Part shown: positions 1 through 9,000 of the stretch, in pieces | Numbering within the stretch: position 1 is the first letter of the stretch | How the letters are laid out: each line of letters begins with the position of its first letter | From: Clostridium amylolyticum | GTDB taxonomy: Bacteria > Bacillota > Clostridia > Clostridiales > Clostridiaceae | Direction of reading: 5' to 3' | Assembly: GCF_900142075.1 (NCBI RefSeq) | Contig: NZ_FQZO01000005.1 | Location: 1-64,000, forward strand | DNA length: 64,000 nucleotides | The notes under the pieces: model-generated | What the model was told of the DNA's origin: nothing | Databases searched by the model: none | The model's input: only the letters and a program-made list of their open reading frames with translations | Program-made: the position numbers and the translations under genes

Positions 1-22
1 CTCTCAAATCTTTCACCTTCAC
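1..22 (-). CDS. istA: Start of a probable IS21 transposase IstA (partial, leaves the window)
   Basis: Only seven codons are visible (reading MKVKDLR). The call rests on position: a GTG start at 22, six bases after a perfect GGGAGG ribosome binding site, directly inside the inferred IS21 left end and directed away from it, as istA is in this family. The protein itself cannot be judged from this fragment. Confidence 0.45.
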
Positions 23-133
23 TTTATGCCTCCCTTGTATGATGTACTTTGTCACCATACAAGCTTATAATTTTAAAGTAAGGGGGTCAATTTTCGCTGT
101 AAAAAGGGGGTCAATTTTCATTGTAAATCAACA
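1..133 (-). mobile_element. Terminal end of an IS21-family insertion sequence, running off the left edge
   Basis: Read on the minus strand the element begins at 133 with TGTTGATTTACAATG and carries two spaced copies of a GAAAATTGACCCCC-type repeat (near 77-92 and 106-120). IS21-family ends have TG...CA termini and several internal subterminal repeats of this kind. A likely istA start (GTG at 22 with a GGGAGG Shine-Dalgarno at 29-34) lies just inside. The repeats and termini are seen directly; the family assignment is from memory of the family. It sits about 120 bp beyond the last immunity-type gene of the T7SS locus. Confidence 0.65.
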
Positions 134-252
134 ATATTATGATATGAGATAAATTGACTAAATCTATTAGTCTCCTTAGTTACTTTTAATATATATTTTA
201 TGCATTGAAATTAGTATTATTTTGAATCTATTTATACACTTAATATAATATA

Positions 253-669
253 TTATTCTATTGAAAACTTTCTTAAAAAATCCTCTAATACTCTTTTCGT
301 TGCATTGCCTGCAGTATTAATCTTTTTTTCCACTTCTATTATAATTTGTGGATTCTTCTTAATAAATGAATGTCCTAATTCATTATCAAATGCTCTTAAT
401 GCATCTATGCACATTTCAAATAATTCTTCATCATCAATAAGAATCAATTTACATATTATATTCAACTCTTCCTCAATCACTTGGTTATCAAGACAATATA
501 CTAGTTTCTTTTGCCAATCTAAATCTTTCTTTAATACTTCATTCGATAATTCTTGCCAATCACCATTAGAAAATTGATTCAAAATATCTTGTGCAATAGA
601 AAATCCATCATCATACCATGAATCAACTGTTGTTTCCTCTAATAATAATTCATCTAATTCGTTATACAT
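253..669 (-). CDS. Candidate immunity protein for the orphan toxin tip
   Basis: This 138-residue protein has no recognised domain. It is acidic and mostly helical in appearance (repeated LIxxDDEELFEMCIDAL-type amphipathic stretches suggest a HEAT-like or all-alpha fold), with no signal peptide or membrane segment, so it should be cytoplasmic. A GAGGTGA site precedes the ATG. It lies only 20 bp downstream of the orphan toxin tip at 690-1316, the place where polymorphic toxin systems keep the cognate immunity gene. The immunity role is inferred from position, not from sequence similarity. Confidence 0.5.
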   Translation of the reverse strand: MYNELDELLLEETTVDSWYDDGFSIAQDILNQFSNGDWQELSNEVLKKDLDWQKKLVYCLDNQVIEEELNIICKLILIDDEELFEMCIDALRAFDNELGHSFIKKNPQIIIEVEKKINTAGNATKRVLEDFLRKFSIE

Positions 670-689
670 TTAATCACCTCTTAATTTAT

Positions 690-1316
690 TTAAAACCCTG
701 ATGGTTTTGGTGCATTAACCTTTCCAGTTGGGTATCCAGATATTACATCATCACCAATTTTTATAACATCAATTTCTACCCCATCAATAATTTGTCTATG
801 CCATGTAGCTCCATCCCTTTGCCTAATTGAAATAGCAGGAGATTCACCAACATTTTTTATACTATCCATAATTTTTGAATCATTCCACGAATTAGGAAAT
901 ACACTGATTCTAGTACTAGTGTTACTTACCCCCTTACTCCTCTTCGCTGCTCTACTACTTCCCCAATAAGAAATTCCCATTCCCATAGCAAAGCTGCTCA
1001 TTACTCCCATGGCAGATACATCGCCGCCATTAAATTTTGTTTCTCCTACGTATATGGCACTGTCTACTGCTCCGTCAGCGAAGACCGTACCTAACATTTC
1101 AATACCCTTGGCCGATACTGCTCCTGATATTGCCCCACTGATGCCTCCCCACATAAAGCCATGGGAGAATCCATTCATAAAATCTCCACCGCTTATATAG
1201 CTTAAAACTCCTCCCAGTAAGCCTCCATAGGCTGCACCTGTAGCAGCTCCCACTGCCATCCCTACTAATATTGGTCCACCTACTGTGCATGCAAGAGCTA
1301 TGGTTCCTCCTACCAC
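690..1316 (-). pseudogene. Orphan T7SS effector tip (glycine-rich module plus a different toxin domain), lacking the secretion domain
   Basis: The reading frame begins abruptly inside the glycine-rich hydrophobic region of the intact effector at 2847-4289 and is nearly identical to it for about 130 residues. It then switches to an unrelated C-terminus of about 75 residues. That C-terminus has an FPNSW motif, an RDGATWH stretch and a terminal SGYPTG. The pattern recalls the C-terminal half of bacterial EndoU-like or other BECR-fold RNases, but the assignment is tentative. In frame a TAG stop lies directly before the homology start, and no ribosome binding site precedes the GTG at 1316. It is therefore probably not translated as it stands and looks like a spare toxin tip. 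Homology with the intact copy extends to 1336. Confidence 0.75.
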
Positions 1317-1336
1317 TACCGCTCCTACTGCAAACT
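941..1336. repeat. Direct repeat, copy 1 (effector glycine-rich module)
   Basis: About 396 bp are nearly identical and without gaps to 3449-3844, at a constant offset of 2508 bp. Identity stops at 1336/3844 and near 941/3449, so the repeat covers just the hydrophobic module shared by two toxin tips. Confidence 0.9.
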
Positions 1337-1419
1337 AATTATTCACAGTCTTTTAAAACTCTGTTTTCTGATTTATAATCGTTCTTTTGAATGATGTGTT
1401 TATAGCATATGTTAGCTAC

Positions 1420-1462
1420 TAAAAAATAATGAACCAGCTTACTTAATTTTAGCTGATTCATT
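1420..1462 (-). terminator. Rho-independent terminator
   Basis: On the minus strand AATGAATCAGCT pairs with AGCTGGTTCATT (one mismatch) across an 11-base loop and is followed by ATTTTTTAG. It lies 230 bp beyond the 119-residue gene ending at 1690. The rest of the 373-bp stretch 1317-1689 shows no further gene or motif. Confidence 0.65.
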
Positions 1463-1689
1463 TCATCTTTTCACTGCATTATTACAATTATGCAGTCTAT
1501 TAATGCTATTAAATTATCTACATCTTTCACTTCTTGAAAATAGACTTATTATGCATTAAATTTATTGATTTTTTTGTAGTTATCTCTATTTATTGATTCT
1601 ATTAATGATATCATCTATTCCATCAAATAGCGTATCTATGACTAATTCAGTATAATTACTGTAACTATCATTCTTCTCTATTAATAAAT

Positions 1690-2049
1690 TTAATATGCTC
1701 TAAAATGTTTAGTCAATTCTCCATTAATAGGATTAGCTGAAAAATAGTAATCTGTATAAAGATCATCTTCTTTCTGCCACCCGATAACTGGAATGTCAAT
1801 ATAAGGATGACTTGTAAATCTTGATACTCCCATTTCGTCTATAGATTTAAAATAAAAACGTAATGTACCATCTTCATTTATTCCTTCTAAAACTGGATAT
1901 ATGTCTTCATCCTCAAAAATTAAAAGAATTAACTTTTCCTCTTTATTATATAAATAATCTATAATTTTCTTTTTTGTAATTTTAATACTATTTTCGTTAT
2001 ACATCCATATAACTATATTATCTTTTTTTTCAAGTTTTTCAATCGCCAC
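1690..2049 (-). CDS. Hypothetical protein, possible second immunity gene
   Basis: This 119-residue protein is of unrecognised family. The GTG start at 2049 has an AGGAG site eight bases upstream. The sequence is soluble, rich in aromatic and acidic residues (DEDIYPVLEG, RFYFKSIDEMG, IPVIGWQKEDDLY) and looks like a compact alpha/beta fold. It follows the effector and the 211-residue gene on the same strand, separated from the latter by a strong hairpin. Immunity function is plausible by position. It could equally be an accessory gene left by an earlier toxin cassette. Confidence 0.45.
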   Translation of the reverse strand: MAIEKLEKKDNIVIWMYNENSIKITKKKIIDYLYNKEEKLILLIFEDEDIYPVLEGINEDGTLRFYFKSIDEMGVSRFTSHPYIDIPVIGWQKEDDLYTDYYFSANPINGELTKHFRAY

Positions 2050-2097
2050 ATTATAATCTCCTAATTATCAAAAGGTAATAGTTCAGTAATTTTTAGG

Positions 2098-2138
2098 TAT
2101 AGACTAATAAGGGAACTTGGTTCCGATGTTAGTCTATA
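2098..2138 (-). terminator. Hairpin between the two candidate immunity genes
   Basis: TATAGACTAA (2098-2107) is perfectly repeated in inverse orientation at 2129-2138, with a GGAAC/GTTCC pair inside the loop. It ends the leader side of the 211-residue gene. There is no strong T-run on the minus strand, so it may be an attenuating stem rather than a full terminator. Confidence 0.45.
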
Positions 2139-2194
2139 TTTTATTTCACATTATATATTTAAATCTACAGTGTAAGTTCTCAGTCCTTGATAGC

Positions 2195-2830
2195 CTAAAG
2201 GATAAAGGATGCTATATCAGCGTCCTGAAAAAAATCAATTAAACTAAGTCTTTTTAATACTGGCATAACTTTTTCTTGAAAAATATCTAACAAATATATC
2301 ATTTTAAGTGAAAAAAACATTGCATTTTGTTTTGACATGCTTATAGTTTCATAAATAACATTTTTTCTATTTAGAAATCTTACTTTAAACCTTCCATTAC
2401 TATCTGACAATAAATTTATAATATATCCATTACTTTCAATATTCTCACCTTCAACAAAATATGATGATGGGATTCCTCTAATACTTAATACTATATACAA
2501 ATTTTTAATATCAAATTCTTGGGTTCCTATTTTAATTTCTCTTTGATCTGAAATAAATTTTTGAAAGTCATATAAGAAAAAGTGTTTAGATAAAATTTCT
2601 ATTAAAAAGTATTTCGAAGCGCTCCTCTCATCTTCAAATCTTTTCTTTTCTTCAAAATGTGGTGTTTCTTCTCTTTCAAATTTAAAAATGCCGTAGACAA
2701 AGTAATCCCGTCTTTTTAACACTACTTTATAATCTTGGTAATATCCATTATCTTCTCTTAAAAATTCTTCTTCTAAATTAATTTTAATATCAAAAGAACT
2801 TAGTACATCAAATGCATTTCTAAAATTCAT
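2195..2830 (-). CDS. Candidate immunity protein of the TNT-type effector
   Basis: This 211-residue protein starts 16 bp after the effector stop, with an AAGGAG site. No family was recognised. It has no signal peptide or clear transmembrane helix. It is rich in Phe, Tyr and charged residues, with alternating strands and helices, and ends in a short hydrophobic helix. In LXG/WXG polymorphic toxin loci the gene directly after the toxin is normally the immunity gene, so it most likely neutralises the NAD glycohydrolase tip encoded upstream. That role is inference from context. Confidence 0.55.
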   Translation of the reverse strand: MNFRNAFDVLSSFDIKINLEEEFLREDNGYYQDYKVVLKRRDYFVYGIFKFEREETPHFEEKKRFEDERSASKYFLIEILSKHFFLYDFQKFISDQREIKIGTQEFDIKNLYIVLSIRGIPSSYFVEGENIESNGYIINLLSDSNGRFKVRFLNRKNVIYETISMSKQNAMFFSLKMIYLLDIFQEKVMPVLKRLSLIDFFQDADIASFIL

Positions 2831-2846
2831 TTTCCTCTCCTTAATC

Positions 2847-4289
2847 TTATTTTAATTCAATAATATATCCAATATCCAGTAAATTTTCTACAGTAGCCTC
2901 CACCATATTACCGCTTCTAAAATCAAGCACTTGATTGCTTGTAAAATATTGTATTCCTCCCCCTGGTTGGTCAAACCAAGGAGCAATTATTCCGCTTTCA
3001 ACATCTAAAGGAAGAATAACTTTATATTTATGATAATCTAGTTTTTCACAGTGTGGTGCTAGTGCTCTTTGTTCATATTTTACTCCTTCTGGAGATAAAT
3101 AATATCCATTTGATGGATTTCCAAATCTATCAATAACTTTACCTGGTTCTAATGTAGTAAGATTTGATTTTCCATCTAAGAAACCATTTAAATTCGTATC
3201 TCCATTTGTTCCTGGCCAATGTATTGACCCATTGATCTGATCATAATATTTAGGATTATCATAAACTGTTTTATATTTATTATATAATTCTGCATTTGGT
3301 TTGTAATTCCAATTGCTTAATTTAACTCTATCCTCTACACTAAGTCCATTTTCAACGTAATCCCAAAATTGATTATACCTTTTAGCATCTTCTGAACTCA
3401 TTAAATCAGCATAGGTTCCACTTCTAATCTCTGGAGACACCTTGGTCTTCTTCACTGCTCTACTACTTCCCCAATAAGAAATTCCCATTCCCATAGCAAA
3501 GCTGCTCATTACTCCCATGGCAGATACTTCGCCGCCATTAAGCTTTGTTTCTCCTACATATATGGCACTGTCTACTGCTCCGTCGGCGAAGGCCGTGCCT
3601 AGCATTCCAATACCCTTGGCCGATACTGCTCCTGATATTGCTCCACTGATGCCTCCCCACATAAAACCATCGGAGAATCCGTTCATAAAATCTCCACCGC
3701 TTATATAGCTTGAAACTCCTCCCAGTAAACCTCCATAGGCTGCACCTGTAGCAGCTCCCACTGCCATCCCTACTAATATTGGTCCACCTACTGTGCATGC
3801 AAGAGCTATGGCTCCTCCTACCACTACTACTCCTACTGCGAGCTTAAAGAAATTGCTTTGGTACCACTTTTTGCCTTCTCCTTTACCCTTAACTGCTCCT
3901 GTGTTAGTATCAATGTTCCTATCTTCTAAAGCTGTAGTAGCTCCTACAGTGGCAGCCCCTACTGTTCCAAAATCACGGCTAATCGTGCTTACTGACGATA
4001 CCATTCCTATATTGCGACTTTTAGCTACCACTAAGGTTTCTGCCTTGTGGTATCTTTCTGCTGCTGAGGATAAAAACTCACTAATATTATACATCCTTTG
4101 CTGAGCTCGTTCTATATTTCTTTGAAGAGTAAGCATAGACTGACCTATGCCATTTCTATTTTTAACCTCAGAATCAACACTATAATATAAGTCATTAATT
4201 TCATCTGCTTTCCATTTTAATTGTTTAGCCAGGGAGCTGGCATACTTTGCTTTGCTCTCTAGCTCAGTAATGTTTACTTTTATAACCAT
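2847..4289 (-). CDS. T7SS effector with a TNT-type NAD+ glycohydrolase tip
   Basis: This 480-residue polymorphic toxin has three parts. Residues 1-110 are a helical WXG/LXG-like secretion domain without signal peptide. Residues about 148-280 are a glycine- and alanine-rich hydrophobic module, likely for membrane passage. Residues about 380-478 are a TNT domain. The last contains DRFG, YYLSPEG, QRALAP and WFDQPGGGIQY; in the family the Arg of the QRA(L)xP motif and the Gln of GGGIQ act in NAD+ cleavage, and both are present. The expected product is a secreted enzyme that depletes NAD+ in a competitor or host cell. Two small helper genes lie directly upstream and a candidate immunity gene directly downstream. 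The middle module is duplicated at 941-1336. Confidence 0.85.
   Translation of the reverse strand: MVIKVNITELESKAKYASSLAKQLKWKADEINDLYYSVDSEVKNRNGIGQSMLTLQRNIERAQQRMYNISEFLSSAAERYHKAETLVVAKSRNIGMVSSVSTISRDFGTVGAATVGATTALEDRNIDTNTGAVKGKGEGKKWYQSNFFKLAVGVVVVGGAIALACTVGGPILVGMAVGAATGAAYGGLLGGVSSYISGGDFMNGFSDGFMWGGISGAISGAVSAKGIGMLGTAFADGAVDSAIYVGETKLNGGEVSAMGVMSSFAMGMGISYWGSSRAVKKTKVSPEIRSGTYADLMSSEDAKRYNQFWDYVENGLSVEDRVKLSNWNYKPNAELYNKYKTVYDNPKYYDQINGSIHWPGTNGDTNLNGFLDGKSNLTTLEPGKVIDRFGNPSNGYYLSPEGVKYEQRALAPHCEKLDYHKYKVILPLDVESGIIAPWFDQPGGGIQYFTSNQVLDFRSGNMVEATVENLLDIGYIIELK
3449..3844. repeat. Direct repeat, copy 2 (inside the intact effector)
   Basis: This is the partner of 941-1336. It encodes roughly residues 148-280 of the effector. 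Homologous recombination between the copies would swap the TNT tip for the orphan tip while keeping the secretion domain. Confidence 0.9.
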
Positions 4290-4302
4290 CCCTACAAATC
4301 TC

Positions 4303-4611
4303 CTAAGTACCCAAAATTAATTTTAGCCTAGCCTCTCTCGCTATTCTTTGTTTCTCCTCTTCTTCTCTCTTTATTTCATTAGCAGTATTAATTATTTCAT
4401 TACCTAATCTTTTACTTTCAGAAGATATATAGTTTAATTCCCTTTGAAATTGTTGGATAGCATTAGAGAATTCTCTAGCATCTTGTCCATCATAACTGCC
4501 AGGTACCATATTTAAAAAAGTCCCGGATTTAGAACTTATTCTTTCAACATCATAACCTGATGATGAAATACTTCTGCCACATCTCACAGCTCTATAATGA
4601 TTAAATCCCAT
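4303..4611 (-). CDS. Small helical T7SS effector partner
   Basis: This 102-residue protein sits 13 bp upstream of the effector and has a GAGGTGA site. The C-terminal half is a long charged helix (QQFQRELNYISSESKRLGNEI, then an EIKREEEEKQR run) suited to coiled-coil pairing with the effector's helical N-terminus. LXG-type effectors usually need one or two such alpha-helical targeting partners encoded just upstream. The family was not recognised by name. The role is inferred from size, helix content and position. Confidence 0.55.
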   Translation of the reverse strand: MGFNHYRAVRCGRSISSSGYDVERISSKSGTFLNMVPGSYDGQDAREFSNAIQQFQRELNYISSESKRLGNEIINTANEIKREEEEKQRIAREARLKLILGT

Positions 4612-4624
4612 AAGATATCACCTC

Positions 4625-4921
4625 TTATAAAAATTCTGATACAGGGTCAGGGGTATTATTATCCTTTGAAACTAAAAGGTATTTTTCTAAGAAGTTTTTT
4701 TCATCTTCATCTTGATAACCTACAAAAAACACCTTATCTATCTGATCATGATTAAACAAATACATATATTCTTCACTTATGTTTCCTTCAGGATAAAGAC
4801 ATGCAATATAATCCCATTCTTTATCTGTTCCCATCTGTAATTGTTTTCTTCCATAAATCATTACTCTTTTTGTTCCATTTTTTAAAAGTACAATAGATCC
4901 AAGGGGTAAATATTTTTTCAT
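4625..4921 (-). CDS. DUF4176 family protein, T7SS effector-associated
   Basis: This 98-residue protein matches the DUF4176 pattern: LPLGSIVLLKNGTKRVMIYGR near the N-terminus, DYIACLYPEGN in the middle and YLFNHDQIDKVFFVGY after it. DUF4176 genes are regular members of Firmicute T7SS effector operons and are thought to act as effector chaperones or adaptors. Here it is the first gene of the effector cassette, after a 256-bp gap that holds the terminator of the WXG100 genes. Confidence 0.8.
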   Translation of the reverse strand: MKKYLPLGSIVLLKNGTKRVMIYGRKQLQMGTDKEWDYIACLYPEGNISEEYMYLFNHDQIDKVFFVGYQDEDEKNFLEKYLLVSKDNNTPDPVSEFL

Positions 4922-5135
4922 TTAACGTCCACTCCTAACAACTTTCCATTTACAGAATTATTATGATATATTTACATTTATATAAAGAGATTGAAGCTAG
5001 TAAAATAATAGCCTTTATCTCATATTTACATAGCTAACCAATATTAAACCTTACAAAAATATTATTATTGATAATTCTAGTAACCATAATAAATTTTTTC
5101 AAGACCTCTCATAACAAAAGACTTGTCTTAAATAT

Positions 5136-5163
5136 ACCAAGGGCAAAGTATACTACCCTTGGT
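5136..5163 (-). terminator. Hairpin after the WXG100 genes
   Basis: ACCAAGGG (5136-5143) and CCCTTGGT (5156-5163) form a perfect GC-rich stem 15 bp after the stop of the second WXG100 gene. It separates the conserved secretion genes from the effector cassette and may lower read-through. The T-run is weak. Confidence 0.6.
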
Positions 5164-5177
5164 ACTCTTAACTTTCT

Positions 5178-5480
5178 TTACTTAAATGCACTAGCATTAT
5201 TATTTATAGCAGTTTCTGCCTCATTGTAATTAGTAACTGTCAAATCTAAAAACTTTGCGTAAGCATCTACCACTGCTTTATACTCTTCAAATTTAGGAGC
5301 TAAAGCATTAAACTTATTTCTAACGGTATTTGATGCATCACTTTGCCAAGTAGATGATAAACCATTCATTTCCTTTTTAATTTCTTCTAGTCTCGCTGAT
5401 AGACTTTGATTCAAATTTCTAATGGTACCAGCTGTTTTAGAAACCTCACCTAAGGAAATCTTAATACCTTCTATAGACAT
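5178..5480 (-). CDS. WXG100-family (EsxA/EsxB-like) protein
   Basis: This 100-residue helical hairpin protein has the size of the family. The central turn reads STWQSDAS, so the WXG motif is WQS here. The C-terminal helix has a YNEAE sequence, matching the YxxxD/E secretion signal. A GGGAGG site precedes the ATG. WXG100 proteins are secreted as dimers through the EssC channel. The tandem partner at 5502-5804 has a true WQG, so the two may form a heterodimer. Confidence 0.85.
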   Translation of the reverse strand: MSIEGIKISLGEVSKTAGTIRNLNQSLSARLEEIKKEMNGLSSTWQSDASNTVRNKFNALAPKFEEYKAVVDAYAKFLDLTVTNYNEAETAINNNASAFK

Positions 5481-5501
5481 ACTTCTAACCTCCCTTATAT
5501 A

Positions 5502-5804
5502 TTAATTTGTTAATCTCTTAGCTTGAGTAATAGTCTCATTTTGAGTATCTTTATATACTTTGGCACTTTGTTTTAAGAATTCTGAGTACTGTCTCATAAG
5601 CGCCACCATCTGCTGAAAGTCATCCATAAAGCCTTTGATTTGGTTTACAAAAGCCATATTATCGGCTCCTTGCCATGCAGCACCCATACCATCAACTTCA
5701 CTAAAAAGTTGCTTGTATTGTCTTTCATAATCTGATGCTTGACCATCCATCTTTTGTGAAGCTGTCTCCAGTTTAGCTGGATCAACAACAATAGTTCTTG
5801 CCAT
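5502..5804 (-). CDS. esxA: WXG100-family protein with canonical WXG motif
   Basis: The ATG at 5804 is chosen because an AAAGGAG site lies seven bases upstream; an upstream in-frame TTG would overlap this site. The result is exactly 100 residues, the family norm. The central AAWQGADN gives the WXG turn between two amphipathic helices, and YKDTQNE near the C-terminus is a candidate secretion signal. It is expected to be exported and to be needed for T7SS activity. It sits between the YukD-like gene and the second WXG100 gene. Confidence 0.88.
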   Translation of the reverse strand: MARTIVVDPAKLETASQKMDGQASDYERQYKQLFSEVDGMGAAWQGADNMAFVNQIKGFMDDFQQMVALMRQYSEFLKQSAKVYKDTQNETITQAKRLTN

Positions 5805-5832
5805 TTTAATAACTCCTTTCAAAAATATATAT

Positions 5833-6084
5833 TTATATTAACATCAGCTTTGAGCCATTCATAAGTCCCAGCTCTTCTGCTGACATATTAATATTGAAAA
5901 TTACTCCAGTTACCTTGTCACATATTAAGGTATCTGTATTCCCAATAAAGTACCCTTGGGATAAATCTGTAAAGGTATTGGAAAGCAATGCTGTAATCTC
6001 ATAAAGCTTACTTTTCAAGGGTATATAAACATCGTAACTTTTATTTTCTGCTGGTAAATAAACTTCCAATAATATTTTATCCAT
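5833..6084 (-). CDS. yukD: YukD/EsaB-like ubiquitin-fold protein
   Basis: This protein of about 83 residues is hydrophobic-core rich: DKILLEVYLPAENKSYDVYIP at the start, a middle Leu-rich helix and the ending MNGSKLMLI, all as in the ubiquitin-like YukD/EsaB family of T7SSb loci. The ATG at 6084 is preferred over the GTG at 6093 because the GGGAGG site is nine bases from the ATG but abuts the GTG. The gene overlaps the 3' end of essC, indicating translational coupling. Its likely role is a regulatory or scaffolding component on the cytosolic face of the T7SS. Confidence 0.82.
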   Translation of the reverse strand: MDKILLEVYLPAENKSYDVYIPLKSKLYEITALLSNTFTDLSQGYFIGNTDTLICDKVTGVIFNINMSAEELGLMNGSKLMLI

Positions 6085-9000
6085 ATAATCCACCCTCCCT
6101 ATTACTGGTTATGGAGGATAAAAGCTTAATTAAATTTACTTTGCCTTTAGTAAGGATATAACCAAATTCTTCTCCAATATCTTCATACAAATCACTGCTT
6201 ATACTAGATAACTTTAATTGGTACTGGTCTGAAATGCCATTTCCTAGCCATACTCCATCACTTAATAAGACTTTTGATTTAAACCAATTTTCATAGGCCA
6301 CAGATGCTATATTACTTGCGTTATTGCATATTATAAAATTAATATTGTAATGGAGTTCCCCTTTTTCTAAGAAAACTTTAATTTTATCCTTAGAATCCTC
6401 TGAGACTTTAATCATTAAGTCTGTAAGAGAATTAATAATACAAGTAACTTTTTTAAACTCAGGTGTTTCTTCCCCTTTAGCTATGGCTTCCTTATAGCTA
6501 TTGTTTCTAAAGACCAAGGTATTAAATAAATCTAAAACTACCTTGTCAAATTCATTATAAATATATTTGTACCCTCTGGACTTATCATCATTAAAATTAC
6601 CTTCTGCATCTATAACAAGAACTTCATTTTCGTCCTTAAAATCAATTACCTCTGCTATCCCCTGAATAAAATCTGCTTTATGATTATTCTGATATAGCAC
6701 TAAATTAATATATGAATTATTAAAATCATAATATGCTGTATTTAAGCTCTGCTTTTCCACCCCAATAGGTATGCTACCATTTATGCTATGCCTAATTTCA
6801 TTCGTTAAATATTCCAGGTCTATTATACTTGGTAATATAGGAATCTTTTTTGCTGGAAGCTTGTTCCATTGTTTCCCATATTCATTACAGTATATTCTTA
6901 CAAAATCAAAGGTATTTTCACCCTTCTTGGAAATATGAGCAGTTTGGAACTCATATACCAGGTCAGTTTTAAATATCCCCCTGCCCTTGTACTTCGAAGG
7001 ATATACACCATCCACATTTCCTAGAATACCTGAATAATCTCCTTTATCATTAAGCTGTAACACAAATAATTGTTTAAAGTTCTGTAATATCCTATATCTC
7101 AATGCTCCTGTGTTTAAAGCAGTAACTACAAAATATATGCCATACTTTGTTCCTTCTCTAGTTAAATAAGCTATGGATTCTTCCATATCCTCATAGATTT
7201 CTGCAAAAGCAGAGTAATTGTGTATAAATATCACCATGGACTCTAAAATTTTATTGGAATTTTTGATATAGCTTTGATAATCTCCACCGTAATCTGCAAA
7301 AAGTTTCTTTCTCTTTTCTATTTCACTATGAAGCATCTTAAATAAGTTACTTATTTTCTCTGAATCCTGAGAAAAAACCACATCTCCTACATGAGGTGCC
7401 TTAGCAAAAGCTCTAAGGGTTTCAGAACTAAAATCTAAGACATATATATTTACTTCTTCAGGAGTGTGTTCCTTCATAAGTGAGTATATTAATGTGGTTA
7501 AGAAAGTTGTCTTCCCGTTTCCTGCAGCTCCATATATTACTGTATTGCCCTCCTGTGTTAAAGGCACTGTCATTATTAGCTGCCTTTGGTTAATAGGATC
7601 ATCAAACTCTCCTATGATGGGATTTAAAACACAAATACTTTCTTTGTCCACTTTATACTTTTCTTCTAACTCTTCAATATATATAAACTCTGGTATAGGT
7701 TCTAACCATAAAGGTCTTACATTAATATTTTCTTCCTTAGCAAGTTTTGCTAAATATTTATTTACTTCATCAATTTGTTTTGCAGGATTCCTTAATACAG
7801 CCTTATTCTTGTCTGGCCTAACCTGTCTAATAATACGTCCTAAATTATCTACAATAGCAATGCTGTCGTCTAAGTTTTTTTCTACACGCTCAGCAGGATA
7901 GTAAGGAGCTCCTGCCCAGGCAGATTGTCCTAGTTCGAATACTTCATTAAATCCAACCTGAACAAAAAATCTTCCTGTTACAGATAATTCTGCAGCATCT
8001 GGTCTTTTAATAACATCCATACTATCTGCTTTTTCTTGTACCTTAAGACAAATTCTAAATCTGCTATTACTCCATATTTGGTCGTCTACCACACCAGAAG
8101 GCTTTTGAGTAGCCAAAATAAGATGCACACCTAAGCTTCTTCCAATTCTAGCAGCACTAACAAGCTGCTCCATGAATTCCGGCTGTTGTGTCTTAAGCTC
8201 CGCAAATTCATCTGATATTATAAACAAATGCTGCAAAGGTTCATTAACAGTACCCTCTCTATATAACTTTTGATATTTATATATATCTATATTACTTATA
8301 TTTAAGTTTTTACTTGCCTGATTAAAAATGCCTTGCCTTCTCTTCAACTCACTTTGAATGGATACTAAAGACCGCTTTACTGCAGCCCCATCTAAATTTG
8401 TTATGGTACCTGCAAGGTGAGGGAGCTTTGTAAAGGCATTAGCCATACCACCTCCTTTATAGTCAATAAGAATAAATGCCACCTCATGAGGATGATAATT
8501 TACTGCTAGAGAAAGTATAAAAGTCATTATAAATTCACTTTTACCTGATCCCGTCATACCAGCAATAAGTCCATGAGGGCCATGAAATTTTTCATGCAGA
8601 TCAAGATTAAAAGCTTCACCGCTGTTATCTACTCCTACAGGCGTCTCTAGGGTTCTAGTGGGATCATTTTCTTTCCAACGGGTAAGAGCATTTAAATGCT
8701 CCACTTTACCAACTCCAAACATTTCTAAAAATGTAAGCATAGTGGGCAGCTCATAAACTTGTACAGTGGTGTCTAACAGTGTGTTAGATAAGCTTATTGC
8801 CAAGTCCTCCATATCATCTTTCATATATATATCCGGCTTAAAGGGAATATGATTCCCTGTAATATCATTCTTATCATAAATCTTAGATATACTTCTACTT
8901 AGTTCTATAACTCTAGAACATTCCTTAGGTAAGTTATTTAGTTCATCATAAGCAGTAATTAAACTAAAGCCATAATTCTTCTTATGTTTCAAGATAGAAT

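Noticed and set aside
305..577. 90-codon plus-strand ORF over the immunity-type gene
   Set aside because: It is antisense to a well-supported gene with a good ribosome binding site and has none itself.
7464..7901. 145-codon plus-strand ORF
   Set aside because: It is the antisense shadow of the EssC ATPase coding region, with no ribosome binding site or family motif.
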